64,000 nt of DNA from Peribacillus sp. FSL E2-0218. Lineage in GTDB: Bacteria; Bacillota; Bacilli; Bacillales; DSM-1321. Position numbers and translations under genes: made by a program. Of the stretch, positions 7,509 to 16,167 are shown in pieces. A model generated the notes under the pieces. The model was given only the letters and a program-made list of their open reading frames with translations. It had not been told where the DNA came from and searched no databases. Each line of letters opens with the position of its first letter. Position 1 is the first letter of the stretch. The stretch lies in contig NZ_CP150304.1 in the NCBI RefSeq assembly GCF_037992945.1, positions 623,501 through 687,500 on the forward strand, read 5' to 3'.

Positions 7509-8770
7509 CACGGCCAACCACAACCTTCCTGGTCCTCCAGCAACAGGATTTCCACGATGTCACCCGTATGAAAATTCCTCGTCCCGCCTGGTAGGATGGT
7601 CAGTGAATTGGCACCTGCCAAGCTAGTGGTAATATTGGATTTATCGACACCGCTTGGAGTTACCTTCAATTGACCTGCTTCGTAATAAAATCGTGTTCTC
7701 AGAAGACGTGTAAATGGGTTGGGCTTTAAGACGTCCTTTGCCAATCGAGCTGTTTCTTTGCGTAAATGCAGCTGTTCGGAAAACAGCATCGCCCGGATGA
7801 TCGGTCTTGCAAAAAGTTCAAAGCCGACATAACAGGCAGAGGGATTACCGGATAAGCCGAATAAAAATTTATTTTGATAAACGGCTACAGTCGTAACGCT
7901 TCCGGGGCGCATGGCCACCTTGTTGAATAACACATCAGCTCCAAGTTTTTGATAAACATCAGGAAGAAGGTCAAAGTCACCGACGGATACGCCACCAGTC
8001 GTGATGAGCAAATCGACTTCTTCCAAGGCCTTTGAAATGGCAGCGTAGCTCGCTTCGAACTCATCCTTAAGCTTCCCATAGTAACGGACTTCTCCTCCAG
8101 CCCTGTGAATTTGGGCGGAGATGGCATGTGAGTTGCTATTGCGGATTTTCCCTGGCTGCAAGGGTTCGTGAGCATCGAGAAGTTCCGATCCTGTAGCGAA
8201 TAATCCAACGACAGGCTTTGCGGCGACAGGAACTTCTGCATAACCGAAAGTTGCAAGCAATCCAATGATTCCTGGATTGATATTTGTACCTTTTTTCACT
8301 AGGATATCCCCATGTCGTGCGTCCTCGCCTTGAAAGGATACATTTTCCCCTTCCTTAAGGGAGCGTTTGAATGATATGTATTTCTTTCCGTCCACTTCCG
8401 ATTCCTTTGTAAGCTCAAGCATGATCACGGCATCGCATCCAGCGGGCATTTGAGCTCCGGTCATGATTCTTACGGCTTGGTTTTGCTGTACGGGGATGGT
8501 CGATACCATACCCGCAGCCAACGCCTCCACCACCTCGAACGTGAGAGGGCTATGTACGGAACCTTCGACGGTATCGATTGACCTGAGAGCGTAGCCATCA
8601 TAAGGGGAGCGGTTGAAATGCGGAACATCATGTGTAGCAGTAATATCTTGTGCCAAAAAACGATGCTGGCTTTCTTCCAAGGGCACCCATTCCATTTGTC
8701 CCGCTAGTTTATTTTCCATCACTTTATTGACTGCTGCTGATATACTGATCGGCGTTCTTCTTTCCACCAT
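7505..8770 (-). CDS. moeA: MoeA, molybdopterin molybdenumtransferase (copy 1)
   Basis: MoeA inserts molybdate into adenylated molybdopterin. It shows the domain order of the family: an N-terminal region with VPHFNRSPYDGYALR, the AVRIMTGAQMPAGCDAVIM segment, the MoCF-binding domain with GLFATGSEL, GKIRNSNS and TTGGVSVGDFD, and KVAMRPGSVTT/FGLSGNPSACYVG. ATG 8770 (MVERRTPIS) is chosen because AGGAG lies 8 nt upstream; the in-frame GTG at 8779 lies inside that site. A second moeA at 55356 is a close paralogue with the same MVE(K/R)RTPI start. It is coupled to mobB by a GTGA overlap. Confidence 0.93.
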   Translation of the reverse strand: MVERRTPISISAAVNKVMENKLAGQMEWVPLEESQHRFLAQDITATHDVPHFNRSPYDGYALRSIDTVEGSVHSPLTFEVVEALAAGMVSTIPVQQNQAVRIMTGAQMPAGCDAVIMLELTKESEVDGKKYISFKRSLKEGENVSFQGEDARHGDILVKKGTNINPGIIGLLATFGYAEVPVAAKPVVGLFATGSELLDAHEPLQPGKIRNSNSHAISAQIHRAGGEVRYYGKLKDEFEASYAAISKALEEVDLLITTGGVSVGDFDLLPDVYQKLGADVLFNKVAMRPGSVTTVAVYQNKFLFGLSGNPSACYVGFELFARPIIRAMLFSEQLHLRKETARLAKDVLKPNPFTRLLRTRFYYEAGQLKVTPSGVDKSNITTSLAGANSLTILPGGTRNFHTGDIVEILLLEDQEGCGWPW

Positions 8771-8821
8771 GCTTTCCACTCCTGTCTCTTATTCATATAT
8801 CAAATGTAGCAGAAATCCAAA

Positions 8822-8856
8822 AAAAAAGAAAAATCCTCACCATATTGGGAGGATTT
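8822..8856 (-). terminator. Terminator of the yfkK-like gene
   Basis: AAATCCTC (8831-8838) pairs with GAGGATTT (8849-8856); the A-rich run to the left is the U-tract of the leftward transcript. Confidence 0.82.
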
Positions 8857-8862
8857 AATCGT

Positions 8863-9087
8863 TCACTTATTGCGCAGTCTGCCGAGTTCTTCGGCGATCG
8901 CTTCCATTTCACGGACACTGAAGTTCGTTTTTTTCATGACCATCTGATAAATGTCATGAAGCTCTTCATACATCTCGATATCAAAATGGGTTGATTTGAT
9001 TGCACCGAAATTCATCACTTTTAATTTGTCCTTTATCGCTTCCACCATAAACTCGACACTTTCTGCCGTGTTTTGAGTTAAATCCAT
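8863..9087 (-). CDS. yfkK: YfkK-like DUF1128 (UPF0435) small protein
   Basis: This protein of about 74 residues matches the YfkK family pattern: NTAESVEFMVEAIKDKLKVMNFG, then MYEELHDIYQMVMK and EMEAIAEELGRLR. It is probably an all-helical cytosolic protein of unknown function. The start is uncertain: ATG 9096 abuts GAGAGG, whereas ATG 9087 has that GAGAGG at normal spacing, so I use 9087. It is a single gene with its own terminator. B. subtilis has yfkK near yfkH and yfkE-F, all of which have counterparts in this window. Confidence 0.85.
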   Translation of the reverse strand: MDLTQNTAESVEFMVEAIKDKLKVMNFGAIKSTHFDIEMYEELHDIYQMVMKKTNFSVREMEAIAEELGRLRNK

Positions 9088-9317
9088 TTCCCTCATCCTC
9101 TCAAACGTTCCTAAATTATTTTCATCTTTGCATGATTGCCCTTAGAAGTCAATGGATTTTGGAGCTGAATGCAAGCATGAAACCCAATTCTCTCGATTAT
9201 CTCCGCGTTTTAAAGTGAGTGGGTTTGGGAAAAGATAGGAAAAAACTTATATAAACATTGTATAATGGAGATAGATACCATTATCCATCAATCAATATAT
9301 GAAGAGGAGGAGAATAT

Positions 9318-9719
9318 ATGAGCAACATTCGAGAAGAATATAAGAGTGCCAAGAAAAGCAAATTTATGCAAGCGGTCTTTATTGGGGCGGTTGCAGGGGC
9401 TGTGGTGAGCCTTTTTGATAAAACGACGCGTATGTCTGTATTGGAAAACGGTAAAAGCTGCATAGGTACTATGAGTGAATTCGTAAAGAATCCCAATGGG
9501 GTTCTTTCGCAAGTGCGTGAAACATCGACGAAGGTCCGTTCAACGGTAGAAAAAATATCTGATGATGTATCTTTCATTTCCCAAAAGGTGGAGGAAATGA
9601 AAGATATTCCGGCGCAAGTTGCCCATGTGGTGATGGAGACGAAGGAAGTCTTTACGTCAGAGAATGAGAGTGAGTCGTCTGCGAATCACGATCCGGAAGG
9701 AAGGGTTCCCTTAAATTAG
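9318..9719 (+). CDS. YtxH-like membrane-associated protein
   Basis: This 133-residue protein has one hydrophobic segment (AVFIGAVAGAVVSLF, near residues 19-33) followed by Lys and by a long amphipathic, coiled-coil-like tail (VRETSTKVRSTVEKI, ISQKVEEMK). That is the build of YtxH/gas-vesicle-like proteins of Bacillus, whose function is unsettled. ATG follows GAGGAGGAG. It sits 16 bp before the YfkH-like gene and they are likely co-transcribed. Upstream, TGTATAAT at about 9257-9264 could be a -10 element. Confidence 0.7.
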   Translation: MSNIREEYKSAKKSKFMQAVFIGAVAGAVVSLFDKTTRMSVLENGKSCIGTMSEFVKNPNGVLSQVRETSTKVRSTVEKISDDVSFISQKVEEMKDIPAQVAHVVMETKEVFTSENESESSANHDPEGRVPLN

Positions 9720-9735
9720 AAAAAGGAGTGGAGAT

Positions 9736-10575
9736 ATGGCCAGTAAACAGGAATGGCTGAAAGGCTCATTCTTCAAGGCTTTCATAAAACGGTTACAGAT
9801 GGATGAAGTGACGGGATTAGCTGCTCAGCTGTCATATTTCTTCTTGCTTTCCTTGTTTCCGTTATTAATATTTTTGTTCACTTTATTGGCCTATCTGCCA
9901 TTTTCCCAAGAAGATATATTGAATACGGTCCGTTCCTACGCACCTGACGATTCGATGAAGATCATTGAAACCAATTTATCGGAAGTGATGGAGGCGAACG
10001 GTACATTATTGTCGTTTGGTATCATCGGTACGATTTGGTCGGCCTCAAATGGTATGAATGCAATCATAAAAGCATTTAACCATGCATATGGTGTAAAAGA
10101 AAGTCGAACTTTCTTTATTTCCCGGGGAATGTCGATTTTGCTCACTTTAGCGATGATTTTTGTTTTTGTTGTCGTATTGCTGCTCCCGGTATTCGGAAAG
10201 CAGATTGGAGTATTCCTGTTTTCTGAAATTGGACAATCCGATGAGTTTCTAACCATTTGGAATCAATTGCGATGGGTGGCCAGCACGATTGTATTTCTAA
10301 TCGTGTTTACAATCCTTTACTGGATTGCACCGAATAAGAAACTGAAATGCTTAACCGTGTTGCCTGGTGCTATCTTTGCAACGGCAGGCTGGAGCCTCGT
10401 TTCCTTTTTGTTTTCGTTTTATGTCGATAAATTCGCCAATTATTCCGCAACATACGGAAGTCTTGGGGGAATCATCGTTCTAATGGTCTGGTTTTACTTA
10501 TCAGGACTCATCATCATCCTGGGCGGGGAAATAAATGCCCTTTTGAGCGAAAAGAAAAATCCAGAATGTGAATGA
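9736..10575 (+). CDS. yfkH: YihY/BrkB-family membrane protein (YfkH-like)
   Basis: This 279-residue inner-membrane protein has about six helices. It carries the YihY/UPF0761 features: DEVTGLAAQLSYFFLLSLFPLLIF near the N-terminus, GTIWSASNGMNAIIKAFNHAYGV, and the closing YGSLGGIIVLMVWFYLSG plus LGGEINALL. The family was once called RNase BN, which is not supported; transport or envelope roles are suspected. The ribosome-binding site is AAAGGAG. It is downstream of, and probably co-transcribed with, the YtxH-like gene. Confidence 0.85.
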   Translation: MASKQEWLKGSFFKAFIKRLQMDEVTGLAAQLSYFFLLSLFPLLIFLFTLLAYLPFSQEDILNTVRSYAPDDSMKIIETNLSEVMEANGTLLSFGIIGTIWSASNGMNAIIKAFNHAYGVKESRTFFISRGMSILLTLAMIFVFVVVLLLPVFGKQIGVFLFSEIGQSDEFLTIWNQLRWVASTIVFLIVFTILYWIAPNKKLKCLTVLPGAIFATAGWSLVSFLFSFYVDKFANYSATYGSLGGIIVLMVWFYLSGLIIILGGEINALLSEKKNPECE

Positions 10576-10661
10576 ACTTCCTTGACTTCCCGTAATGGCG
10601 ATCCATCCTGCCGCAGATACTATTCAAGAAATGACAACTTTTGTAGAGGAGGAGTTTTTTC

Positions 10662-10757
10662 ATGAGTAAAAAGGATGGCAGCACAAAGCAAAAAGGGAAA
10701 AAAGGTTCGAACCATAAAACGTCTGGTTCTGCAAATGGTAAGAACGGGTATCATTAA
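10662..10757 (+). CDS. Small basic hydrophilic protein, 31 residues
   Basis: ATG 10662 follows a very strong site (AGAGGAGGAG). The product reads MSKKDGSTKQKGKKGSNHK onward to a Gly/Asn-rich end, with many Lys and no hydrophobic stretch. I do not recognise the family; small Lys/Gly-rich proteins of this kind are common in Bacillus, some of them spore-associated. It ended originally in the terminator hairpin that the insertion sequence has duplicated. Confidence 0.6.
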   Translation: MSKKDGSTKQKGKKGSNHKTSGSANGKNGYH

Positions 10758-10770
10758 AGAGCTAAACATA

Positions 10771-10795
10771 AAAAAAGGAGCCTTGGGGCTCCTTT
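10771..10795. repeat. Left copy of 25-bp duplicated terminator hairpin (target duplication)
   Basis: It is identical over 25 bp to 12516-12540. It consists of six A, GGAGCC, a TTG loop, GGGCTCC and three T, so the target itself is a stem-loop. It still serves as terminator for the small upstream gene. Confidence 0.85.
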
Positions 10796-10807
10796 CAGTT
10801 TGTAGAC

Positions 10808-10845
10808 AAAAGGGGTTCGGAATTAAAAAATTCCGAACCCCTTTT
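10808..10845 (-). terminator. 17-bp perfect hairpin at left IS end, likely transposase terminator
   Basis: 10808-10824 pairs perfectly with 10829-10845 around an AAAA loop; the stem ends in AAAA/TTTT. It lies just after the leftward transposase gene. Confidence 0.8.
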
Positions 10846-10904
10846 GAAATTCCTTTGAAATTTTGACCAAAGGTTACGAGATTTGGGCTCTTCGAGCCAC
10901 TATG

Positions 10905-12230
10905 TTAAGCCATTTTAGGACCTTGCCATGTCCAAGTGGCCATCTTCTTTACATTCATGGCAGCGAAAGTAAGCATCGCCTGCATCGACAATTTTTTAAG
11001 TCCCCTTAAAGTAGTCCAACGCATACCATGCTTTTCTTTTGCATCTGCGAATACACGCTCAATCGTTTCTTTGCGTTTCGCATATATAGGTTTTACCTCT
11101 TGATGATGACGCAGATGATCTGCTTCTTCCACATATGCTTGCCAGATATGCCGTGTCACTACTTTTTGATGGTCTTTGCTTTCCGTACACCGTGATAAAA
11201 ATGAGCATGTTGCACAAATTTGTTTGGGCGATTTGTACTCGCGATAGCCCTCTTTATTTGTTGTTGAGTACTTTAAAGTTTCTCCCGAAGGGCAAAGGTA
11301 ACAATCAAAGTGTTCATCGTAAACATAGTCATGTTTGCGAAAGAATCCTTCTTTTGTACGAGGACGTGTATAGGGTAAAGCAGGTGTGATTTCTTTGTTA
11401 AATAGGTAGCTTGTAATCGCTGGTGTTTTATAAGCTGCATCTGCGGCAACTGCTTCTGGTTTTCCAACTTTCTCAATCACTTGCTCAACAAGTGGCTCCA
11501 AAATATGACTGTCATGTGTATTACCAGGTGTTACAATCGTTCCCAATACAAAACCGTTGCCGTCTGCGGCCGCATGGAATGAATAGGCAAACTGTTTTGT
11601 TCGTTCATCTTTCACATAGTAGCCACTCTCAGGATCCGTAGTACTTTCTTTAATTGCTTTGGTTTCTTCCTTATCAAATTTATCTGGTGGAAAAGGCTTC
11701 TTTCCGTGGTTTTCACGATCTTGATTGATTTCTTCTTGAAGACGTCCTTGATACGCTCGTGTTTCTTTACGAACGATTTTCTTTTCAAATTTCCGTTTAT
11801 TCGCACTGGCTTTCACATGTGTGGAATCCACGAAAACGTGTTCTACACTTATTACCTTTTTATTAGCAGCTGTCATTAAAATGCGACAGAAAATCTGTTC
11901 AAACAGGTCTGTATCTTTAAAGCGTCGCTCATAATTTTTTCCGAACGTAGAGAAATGAGGCACTTTATCATGGAAACCATAGCCTAAGAACCAACGATAA
12001 GCCATATTGGTACGCATGGAACGAATACCGAAGGTATATTGAATGAAAGTCAGTTTAACTAAAATAACTGGATCAATACTTGGGCGTCCTACCTCTGAGT
12101 ACATATCTTTCACCAAGTCATAAATGAAAGTGAAGTCAATGGCAGCCTCCATTTTACGAACCAAATGGTTCGGTGGCACCAGTTGATCTAAAGTAATCAT
12201 TTCAAGTTGATCTCGCTGAATAGTGATCAT
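10905..12230 (-). CDS. IS1182-family DDE transposase
   Basis: This intact 441-residue transposase starts MITIQRDQLEMITLDQLVPPNH, which is followed by the N-terminal DUF772-type region (GRPSIDPVILVKLTFIQ, FGIRSMR, WFLGYG). DDE-type catalytic positions are visible as VFVDSTHVKASA (first Asp), AVAADAAYKT (second Asp) and RKETIERVFADAKEKHGMR (Glu). A zinc-finger-like C(x4)C...C(x2)C region (CYLCPSGE, QICATCSFLSRC) lies between them, as in IS1182 and IS5-group enzymes. No frameshift is seen, so the enzyme may be active. Confidence 0.92.
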   Translation of the reverse strand: MITIQRDQLEMITLDQLVPPNHLVRKMEAAIDFTFIYDLVKDMYSEVGRPSIDPVILVKLTFIQYTFGIRSMRTNMAYRWFLGYGFHDKVPHFSTFGKNYERRFKDTDLFEQIFCRILMTAANKKVISVEHVFVDSTHVKASANKRKFEKKIVRKETRAYQGRLQEEINQDRENHGKKPFPPDKFDKEETKAIKESTTDPESGYYVKDERTKQFAYSFHAAADGNGFVLGTIVTPGNTHDSHILEPLVEQVIEKVGKPEAVAADAAYKTPAITSYLFNKEITPALPYTRPRTKEGFFRKHDYVYDEHFDCYLCPSGETLKYSTTNKEGYREYKSPKQICATCSFLSRCTESKDHQKVVTRHIWQAYVEEADHLRHHQEVKPIYAKRKETIERVFADAKEKHGMRWTTLRGLKKLSMQAMLTFAAMNVKKMATWTWQGPKMA

Positions 12231-12327
12231 GTTTAGAAAGCATCCTCATCACCTCAAGTTTTAATACTTCAATTTTAAAACAAAAATGACTCCAGTCAAA
12301 AGTGTTCTATCTAAAAGGTAAGACAAA

Positions 12328-12451
12328 GTTGATTGGAACGGAAGGTACGAGACTCCTGCGGGAAAAGCGCGTCTAGGGGAGACCCCGCAGGCAAAGCCGA
12401 GGAGGCTCCCCGACCGCCCGCGGAAAGCGAGTGCCTGGAGTGGAAATCAAC
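12328..12451. repeat. GC-rich structured repeat inside the IS right end
   Basis: GTTGATT (12328-12334) pairs with AATCAAC (12445-12451); inside it AGGTAC pairs with GTGCCT and CCTGCGGG pairs with CCCGCAGG, giving a branched fold. The GC-rich sequence differs from the AT-rich surroundings. From memory, near-identical sequences (CGAGACTCCTGCGGGA, GAGGAGGCTCCCC) recur in many Bacillaceae genomes, but I know no function. Here it lies between the transposase promoter region and the IS end. Confidence 0.65.
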
Positions 12452-12477
12452 GTCTAAATTGTACAGGCCATAAAAAT

Positions 12478-12507
12478 AGACAAACTCGATTTTCATCGAG
12501 TTTGTCT
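12478..12507. repeat. 13-bp perfect hairpin at right IS end
   Basis: AGACAAACTCGAT (12478-12490) pairs with ATCGAGTTTGTCT (12495-12507) around TTTC. It overlaps the terminal inverted repeat. Confidence 0.75.
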
Positions 12508-12515
12508 ACAGTCTG

Positions 12516-12547
12516 AAAAAAGGAGCCTTGGGGCTCCTTTTTTTAGT
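12516..12547 (-). terminator. Right copy of duplicated hairpin, terminator of the metal ATPase gene
   Basis: It is the same 25-bp sequence as 10771-10795, followed by further T residues. On the leftward strand the A-run 12516-12521 gives the U-tract, so the ATPase gene kept its terminator after the insertion. Confidence 0.85.
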
Positions 12548-14469
12548 TAGTTTCTCAATAGCCTTAAGCTATTCAGGATAACGAGAATCGTGCTGCCTTC
12601 GTGACCGATGACGCCATAGGGCAGGTCTAGGAATTGAAGGAAGTTGGAGGCGATCAGGATCATGATGACTGAAATCGAAAAAATGACGTTTTGTTTGATG
12701 ATGCGATTCATTTTTTTTGATAGCTTGACGGCTTCAGCAATGCGGGGCAGGTCATTCTTCATCAGGACGACATCCGCTGTCTCCAAGGCAACATCCGTCC
12801 CTTCACCCATCGCAATTCCGACAGAAGCGGTTGCTAATGCAGGTGCATCATTGATCCCATCCCCAACCATGGCTACAGTGCCGAATTGCTCTTTCAGCCT
12901 TTTCACTTCATGAACTTTCGTTTCAGGCAGGCATTCCGCGATATATCCATCAATTCGGCTCTCTGCAGCAATCGCCCTGGCAGTCTTTTCCCCGTCACCT
13001 GTCAGCATCACTGTATGGATGCCTTCATTTTTTAGAGCCTCGATGGCGGCGATGGTTTCTGCACGCACGACATCCTTCAAGGTAAGTATACCTGCAATCC
13101 CTTTGTCGTCTTTTGCATAAACGATCGTCTTTCCTTGTTCCGCCAATGTCAGTGCAATGCCTTCGTTGAAATTTTCAGCTTCAGTTCGGCCGACGAAATC
13201 AGCTTTTCCGATTTTCCAAAGCACACCGTTGAGATAAGCTTGAACACCGTTACCTGAAATATCTTCCATATTTTCTGGTTTAATGATGTCAGTGGCCAAT
13301 TTTGGTTTCGCATAACGTACGATCGATGTTGCCAGTGGGTGGTTCGAATAATTTTCGACGGATGCAACATGGAACAAGAAATCCTCTTCAGTCAAACCTT
13401 CACGGATGATGACATCGGTTACTTCTGGCTTTCCTTTTGTCAATGTGCCGGTTTTGTCTAAAGCGATAGCCTGAAGGTTACCCAGATTCTCCAAATGGAT
13501 ACCGCCTTTAAATAATATGCCATGACGGGCACCGTTTGAAATGGCGGATAAGGTAGCGGGCATAATGGAAGCCACAAGGGCACAAGGTGAAGCGACAACA
13601 AGCAGGATCATCGCCCTGTAGAAAGTTTCCGTCCAGCTCCAAGCCAATAAGAAGTGGGGCAGGAACATCATCAAGCCCACCACAGTCAATACGACCTTTA
13701 CGTAAGTTCCTTCAAACCGTTCAATGAACAGCTGTGAAGGGGACTTTTCGCTCTGAGCCGATTGCACGAGAGTAATGATTTTTTGAAATAAAGTTTCACT
13801 TGCTGGCTTGGTAATTTCCACGGTAATCGTGCCACGAAGATTCACCGTTCCGGCAAATACCTCATCATCCAATGATTTACTGACTGGGATTGATTCACCA
13901 GTGATGGCGGCTTCATCGATATTTGTACGTCCATCAATGATTTTTCCGTCCGATGGCACTCGCTCCCCTGGTTTAACCAAGATCAAATCCCCGATATGAA
14001 GCTGGGAAACGGATACGGTTTCTTCATATCCGTTTGTGATGCGCAGTGCTTCTTCCGGCTGCAGATCCATAAGAGCTGATATTTCTTTATGGCTTTTATT
14101 CATCGTGTACGTTTCGAGTGCACCGCTTAAAGCAAATATGAATATCAATATCGCGCCTTCGGTCCAATAGCCAATGATTGCCGAACCGATGGCCGCTAGA
14201 ATCATCAGCATTTCAACATTCAGTTCGCGGTCGGCAATCGTATCTTCGATGCCTTCTTTTGCTTTGGCATAGCCGCCAATCAGGAAAGAGGCCAAGTAAA
14301 TGGCGATGGAGGTGGATTCCATGCCATTCTTTGAAAGGACCCAGCCCACTACTATCAATAAACCGCTGAATAATGCAGCGATAAGTTCCATATGTGGTTT
14401 TGCCTTTTCCAACCAGGTGGTTTTGCAAGCCGCCGCCGGTTGGGTTAATTGTTTCGTTTCTGTAATCAT
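12547..14469 (-). CDS. pfeT: P1B4-type metal-transporting ATPase (PfeT/ZosA-like)
   Basis: This 640-residue heavy-metal P-type ATPase shows TGES at 190-193, the metal-site SPC in VVASPCALVAS at 294-296, phosphorylated Asp 338 in DKTGT, the nucleotide-domain Ser-Asn-His-Pro (YSNHPLA) and the hinge GDGINDAPA. The last helix carries HEGST, which with SPC defines subgroup P1B4. There is no N-terminal HMA domain, only a short His-poor leader. B. subtilis PfeT (formerly ZosA/YkvW, 637 residues) exports Fe(II) and is peroxide-regulated by PerR; the same role is inferred. A Fur/PerR-like box lies about 40 bp upstream. Its terminator is the right copy of the IS-duplicated hairpin. Confidence 0.88.
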   Translation of the reverse strand: MITETKQLTQPAAACKTTWLEKAKPHMELIAALFSGLLIVVGWVLSKNGMESTSIAIYLASFLIGGYAKAKEGIEDTIADRELNVEMLMILAAIGSAIIGYWTEGAILIFIFALSGALETYTMNKSHKEISALMDLQPEEALRITNGYEETVSVSQLHIGDLILVKPGERVPSDGKIIDGRTNIDEAAITGESIPVSKSLDDEVFAGTVNLRGTITVEITKPASETLFQKIITLVQSAQSEKSPSQLFIERFEGTYVKVVLTVVGLMMFLPHFLLAWSWTETFYRAMILLVVASPCALVASIMPATLSAISNGARHGILFKGGIHLENLGNLQAIALDKTGTLTKGKPEVTDVIIREGLTEEDFLFHVASVENYSNHPLATSIVRYAKPKLATDIIKPENMEDISGNGVQAYLNGVLWKIGKADFVGRTEAENFNEGIALTLAEQGKTIVYAKDDKGIAGILTLKDVVRAETIAAIEALKNEGIHTVMLTGDGEKTARAIAAESRIDGYIAECLPETKVHEVKRLKEQFGTVAMVGDGINDAPALATASVGIAMGEGTDVALETADVVLMKNDLPRIAEAVKLSKKMNRIIKQNVIFSISVIMILIASNFLQFLDLPYGVIGHEGSTILVILNSLRLLRN

Positions 14470-14509
14470 AAAATTTCCCTCCCACTTTTCTTCTCTATTT
14501 ATGTGTAAT

Positions 14510-14524
14510 TGATATAGATTATCA
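14510..14524. promoter_or_regulatory. Fur/PerR-type box upstream of the metal ATPase
   Basis: TGATATAGATTATCA matches the 7-1-7 Fur consensus TGATAATNATTATCA at 12 of 14 defined positions; PerR boxes are nearly the same. It lies 41 bp before the ATPase ATG. A further GATAATC half-site lies about 25 bp beyond. Confidence 0.6.
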
Positions 14525-14807
14525 TTAGCATCCTGTCTAATTGAGAAAGATAATCAACGTCATTTTTCTCCGTAAAATATGAAAGCTGTCATCGGAATTG
14601 TGATGACAGCAATGTTTTTAAGGGTTTCTTTACGCGTTGTTCATTTTGATAATATTATAATACCACATATCCTATTCGAAAATAAAGAAGAATGATTCTA
14701 ATGTAGGAAAAAATATAAAGTGTTAGTGATTGCAATCTGAAAGTTTGATTGTTAAATGGTGTATGACGGTTGAATAATAAATGAAGTAGTTCAGATAATA
14801 AACTAAA
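14525..14807. other. Intergenic region with one hairpin
   Basis: The hairpin GCTGTCATC (14585-14593)/GATGACAGC (14602-14610) is followed by a T-run, so it could be a terminator or part of the ATPase leader. The remainder up to the MFS gene end is AT-rich with no supported gene. Confidence 0.4.
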
Positions 14808-15974
14808 CTACATGTCTTTTGCAGGCAACTTTTCCTTGAAAATAGCCAATGCAAGGAAGACCAGGAAAAGCATGATACTGATCATGTAGAAAAAATCCCC
14901 ACCCTGTGAATGCTCGATGATAAGGCCGCCAAAGAATGGACCGCCGATGCTGCCAAGACTATAAAAGATACTGCATAACAAATTTCCTGCAGGTAAAAGA
15001 TTACGAGGCAATAAATCTGCCATATAACTGATACCTAGCGAGAAAGTCGAACCGAGCATCATTCCGCCAAGCATAAAGCAGAGGAAAAGGCCGAGCACGG
15101 AATGGGAGTAGAGTCCTGCTATAGTGAATATGGTGAATCCTGAAAAAATGATGAACAGCAGCGTCTTTCGCCGTCCATATCGATCACTGAGCATACCAAT
15201 CGGAATCTGTGTAAGCAGCGTACCTCCTGAAAATGCCGGAATGATAATCGACACGGCGGTTAAATCGATTCCCGATCGCAATGCGAATACTGGAAAGTTG
15301 CTATTCAATGAAGCTTCGAGCACACCAAACGTGAATGGCAATAAAAAAGCAACCCAAGCGATGCGGCTCACCTTCGTAAACCTTTTGAGTGTGCCAAGAA
15401 ATGACGCGTTTTCTAATTCATCCTGTTCAGGAAGCTCATTTCTAATCAAGAAAACGGTTAACCAAGTGAGCAGGCTGATTATGGATGTGATGATGAAAGG
15501 TAATGATTGATTGAACTCGAGAAGCTTCGTCATTAGCGGACCAACCATGAAGCCAAGGCTGAAGAAAAGGCCGTAAATGGCAAGATTCCTTCCTCGCTTC
15601 GCTTTTGGGGAAATAGCGGTGATCCAGGTCTGGGTGGCAAAGTGAAGTGTATGATCGCCGATGCCGATGAAGAAGCGCAGGAGGAACCAAAACCAGAATG
15701 ATTCCCATACAGGAAATAGGGCCAAAGAAAGGATGACGGTCGCTCCCCCAAATAATATCAATGGTTTATATCCATATTTACGGAGGGGCGCTTCCATAAA
15801 TGGAGAAATCAACAGAATCCCAATATAAAGCGAGGCAGCATGAAATCCGTTTAAGGAAGAGCTGATTCCGTCACTTTCAAAGATGATGGCAATGACCGGC
15901 AAGAGCATTCCTTGAGAAAAACCCGATATGCCGACAATTAAGATTAAAACACGTATAAGCAGTTTATGATTCAT
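14808..15974 (-). CDS. yfkF: Major facilitator superfamily transporter (YfkF-like)
   Basis: This 388-residue MFS protein has twelve predicted helices. The half-repeat loop motifs are visible: APLRKYGYKPL and GMLSDRYGRRKTLL between helices 2-3 and 8-9. An EAxxR-like RFFIGIGDHTLHFATQTWI region in the first half and SFSQGMLLP-like GFSQGMLLPVIAI in helix 1 are typical of drug/sugar-type efflux carriers. It resembles B. subtilis YfkF, which also neighbours yfkE and yfkD as here. The substrate is unknown. It diverges from the Ca2+/H+ antiporter gene. Confidence 0.82.
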   Translation of the reverse strand: MNHKLLIRVLILIVGISGFSQGMLLPVIAIIFESDGISSSLNGFHAASLYIGILLISPFMEAPLRKYGYKPLILFGGATVILSLALFPVWESFWFWFLLRFFIGIGDHTLHFATQTWITAISPKAKRGRNLAIYGLFFSLGFMVGPLMTKLLEFNQSLPFIITSIISLLTWLTVFLIRNELPEQDELENASFLGTLKRFTKVSRIAWVAFLLPFTFGVLEASLNSNFPVFALRSGIDLTAVSIIIPAFSGGTLLTQIPIGMLSDRYGRRKTLLFIIFSGFTIFTIAGLYSHSVLGLFLCFMLGGMMLGSTFSLGISYMADLLPRNLLPAGNLLCSIFYSLGSIGGPFFGGLIIEHSQGGDFFYMISIMLFLVFLALAIFKEKLPAKDM

Positions 15975-16167
15975 ATATTCATGTCTCCTAAGAAATGTGT
16001 ACCTTGTTGATGTTACATCCTAAGGACAGGGTTAAGCAATTAAATATTGGGTAAATATTGACAAGAAGGAGTGCTGTGATAAAATTTTCCTTTGGCAATG
16101 ACGTAAGATTATGTATGATTGTTTTTGTTATATAAAAAGTACATATAAGATTGTGAGGAGAAGTATC

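Larger units (their letters stand above)
10796..12515 (-). mobile_element. IS1182-type insertion sequence, apparently complete (1720 bp)
   Basis: Ends were set from terminal inverted repeats: CAGTTTGTAGACAAA at 10796-10810 and the reverse complement of 12501-12515, CAGACTGTAGACAAA (13 of 15 match). The element is flanked by an exact 25-bp duplication that is a terminator hairpin. Each end carries a perfect inner hairpin (10808-10845 and 12478-12507). One intact leftward transposase gene fills most of it. A structured GC-rich repeat (12328-12451) lies between the transposase start and the right end. Confidence 0.85.
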
